64,000 nt of DNA, from positions 9,755,038-9,819,037 of the forward strand of contig NC_088173.1 in the NCBI RefSeq assembly GCF_028769735.1. Reading direction: 5' to 3'. Under the pieces are notes generated by a model. It had not been told where the DNA came from and made no database searches. It saw only the letters and a program-made list of their open reading frames with translations. Shown piece after piece: positions 62,491-64,000 of this stretch. The translations under genes were made by a program, and so were the position numbers. Source of the stretch: Zonotrichia leucophrys gambelii (taxonomy: Eukaryota; Chordata; Aves; Passeriformes; Passerellidae). The stretch's first letter is position 1, and every line of letters begins with the position of its first letter.

Positions 62491-62530
<40 letters not shown>
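62491..62530. repeat. (AT)20 dinucleotide repeat
   Basis: Twenty uninterrupted AT units followed by a degenerate AAATACATATATG segment. A perfect run of this length is self-complementary and can extrude as a cruciform. It is likely to be highly variable in length. Confidence 0.98.
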
Positions 62531-62535
<5 letters not shown>

Positions 62536-62725
62536 CATATATGAAATAAAGAGGTTTTTTTTTAACAGTGTTATTTTCTCCTAAGAATCAGAAAATCACT
62601 TATGACATGGTCACCTACTTCTCACATCATTACAAATTTCTATGGAAGTACTAGTTAGTACTTCCTTCCCTTGGCTTGCTGTTGAGCCAGAAGGACTCCA
62701 ACAAGCATAAGTTTAATTTAATTTC

Positions 62726-62775
62726 CTAATTTTTCTGTACAATTAATCAGGAGATTAATTGTACAGAAAAATTAG
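62726..62775. repeat. Perfect 23-bp inverted repeat, 4-base loop
   Basis: The left arm at 62726-62748 begins ctaatttttctgtac and ends aattaatc. It is the exact reverse complement of the right arm at 62753-62775. The loop is 'agga'. Pairing stops abruptly on both sides (C at 62725 against A at 62776). Such a long perfect stem is unlikely by chance even in AT-rich DNA. It could come from a recent fold-back duplication or a tiny palindromic element; no target-site duplication is obvious. Confidence 0.98.
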
Positions 62776-64000
62776 ACAGCGAAAAAAATCTGACTTCATC
62801 CTGCGTCTCCAAAGTTTCTGTAGGTCAGGAAACTTTCAGAAGAAGACCTAAACCAATTTGTGAAAAACAGTCTATACTACATTTTTTCTTGTTTTGCCAT
62901 CTTGTCATGCTAGGGAGCTGTCTAACCAGATACCACACACAGAAAGGAAAATAATCTTGTTAGAAATTAGTACAGTCCCTAAGAATAAAACATGTTTTAA
63001 CAACTTGATACTAAAATGAACTTGGTGGAGGAATATTTACTGTTTCTGAACTCAAGAGTTATTTATCTTTTACAAAATAATACACTTAGCACACAAACCC
63101 TTGGATTTCAAATTAATGTCTGCTTGAAAATGGACACTAGATGCTTATGTAAGTAATAGCATTCTCAAAACATTGGTTAAACTTTGTGTTGCACATTGTT
63201 TCTGATAAAATATTAAAGAAGCTAGCAATTCTAACAAGTTACAATGTAAAATGAGCCAGACATGCTCCAATGCGAGAAGTTTGAACAGCCTTTTGTATAT
63301 TTACAAAATATTTAGCAAATTAGATCTTCAAAAACCAAGAGGAAAATAATACTGAAGACCTTTTTTAACTTTTTCTATAGAAGCCTTTTCAAATAACAAG
63401 GATAATGCTTCAGGGATAACAGTTCACAAAAGTAAACCATTTTGGTTTTTTATATTTCTTCTCAGGGGCTTTTGGGGTCTAAAGATATGTCCTAGGGTGG
63501 GCAAACCCAGGACAAGGTACAATTTATTCATTTTCCAAATACATACTGTAGAAAATGGAGTATTTTGTTATTAAGAACTCAGCATCACAATGTTTGTGCA
63601 CAGGATATGACAATGACTTCACACTGACACTTTTGGTCTATCAGTTTTTGCAAGTCAGATACCAAATGTTGGTTGCTGCAGCCGTTTCCTATCTGTGTTC
63701 CAGTCTGAAGCCTTGAATATGCATGGCCAGGCTTGTGTGCACTACACATACAGGGCTCTGTTTTGTCCCCAACTCCATCCATCTTGGAACTTTTCTCACA
63801 GCAGCCTACACAGTAGGAAGCCAGCTGGAAGCAGGCAGAATTACATTTGACCTTCCAGCCCCTTACAGATTTCCCATGACTCTTTTGATATTCTCAAGCT
63901 GATTTTTTTGCTTTACACAAGCCAGCATCATTTTTGGACAACTTTCAAAAATACAGCACCAGACATACATGCATCATGGGCAGTCATCAATAAAAAGCTG
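62776..64000. other. Non-coding DNA, no gene seen
   Basis: No recognised repeat family, RNA gene or exon up to the end of the window. The last 400 bp are somewhat less AT-rich, but nothing in them is identified. Confidence 0.5.

Noticed and set aside
1..64000. Search by eye for tRNA, rRNA, U-type snRNA, CRISPR arrays, bacterial operons and phage-like modules
   Set aside because: None of the familiar sequence signatures was found; the repeats are simple or CR1/LTR-derived, with no evenly spaced direct repeats and unique spacers.

Overview
This 64 kb window looks like AT-rich, gene-poor nuclear DNA of a bird. I see no bacterial-style genes and no protein-coding gene, rRNA, tRNA or CRISPR array that I can support. 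The bird assignment rests on the repeats. Six clear fragments (and one weak one) of the CR1 LINE show either the CR1 3' end or CR1 reverse-transcriptase coding sequence. One degraded long terminal repeat resembles a retroviral LTR type that I know from bird, especially passerine, genomes. Interspersed repeats are sparse and there are no SINE- or L1-like copies, which also fits a bird. The species and the flanking genes cannot be read from the window.

Layout. 1-10 kb: plain AT-rich sequence with short A- and T-tracts. 10-15.3 kb: a degenerate TA/CA microsatellite, two GA tracts, a small CpG cluster with a TATA motif on the minus strand and a full CRE palindrome nearby (13.2-14.0 kb), then a stretch with the texture of conserved non-coding DNA (15.1-15.3 kb). 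15.3-31 kb: mostly featureless, with one old CR1 3' end (20.0 kb), a C-rich tract able to form a G-quadruplex on the minus strand (27.4 kb) and a 9-bp tandem repeat (28.9 kb). 31.3-34 kb: the busiest repeat cluster, with a CR1 3' end, an unidentified minus-strand segment that reads like an exon or pseudogene (31.6 kb), a CR1 reverse-transcriptase fragment and an adjoining degraded LTR. 37.9-38.95 kb: the longest and best-preserved CR1, on the minus strand, still carrying the FADD motif in an open frame. 45.2 and 47.7-48.3 kb: two further minus-strand CR1 fragments. 53.4-53.8 kb: a roughly 410-bp TTTTC (AAAAG) repeat. 54.4-64 kb: two perfect hairpins, a hexanucleotide repeat, a CpG-enriched segment with splice-like motifs on both strands (60.9-61.15 kb) and a 20-copy AT repeat.

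The genes do not work together in any way that can be described, because no gene is seen. The window is best read as intergenic DNA or the inside of a very large intron. The items most worth a second look are the AAAAG repeat with AAAGG interruptions, the 23-bp perfect hairpin at 62.7 kb, the exon-like segment at 31.6 kb, and the two CpG-enriched islets at 13.7 and 61.0 kb. No convincing new biological system was found. Calls on conservation or expression are inference, since nothing could be aligned or searched.
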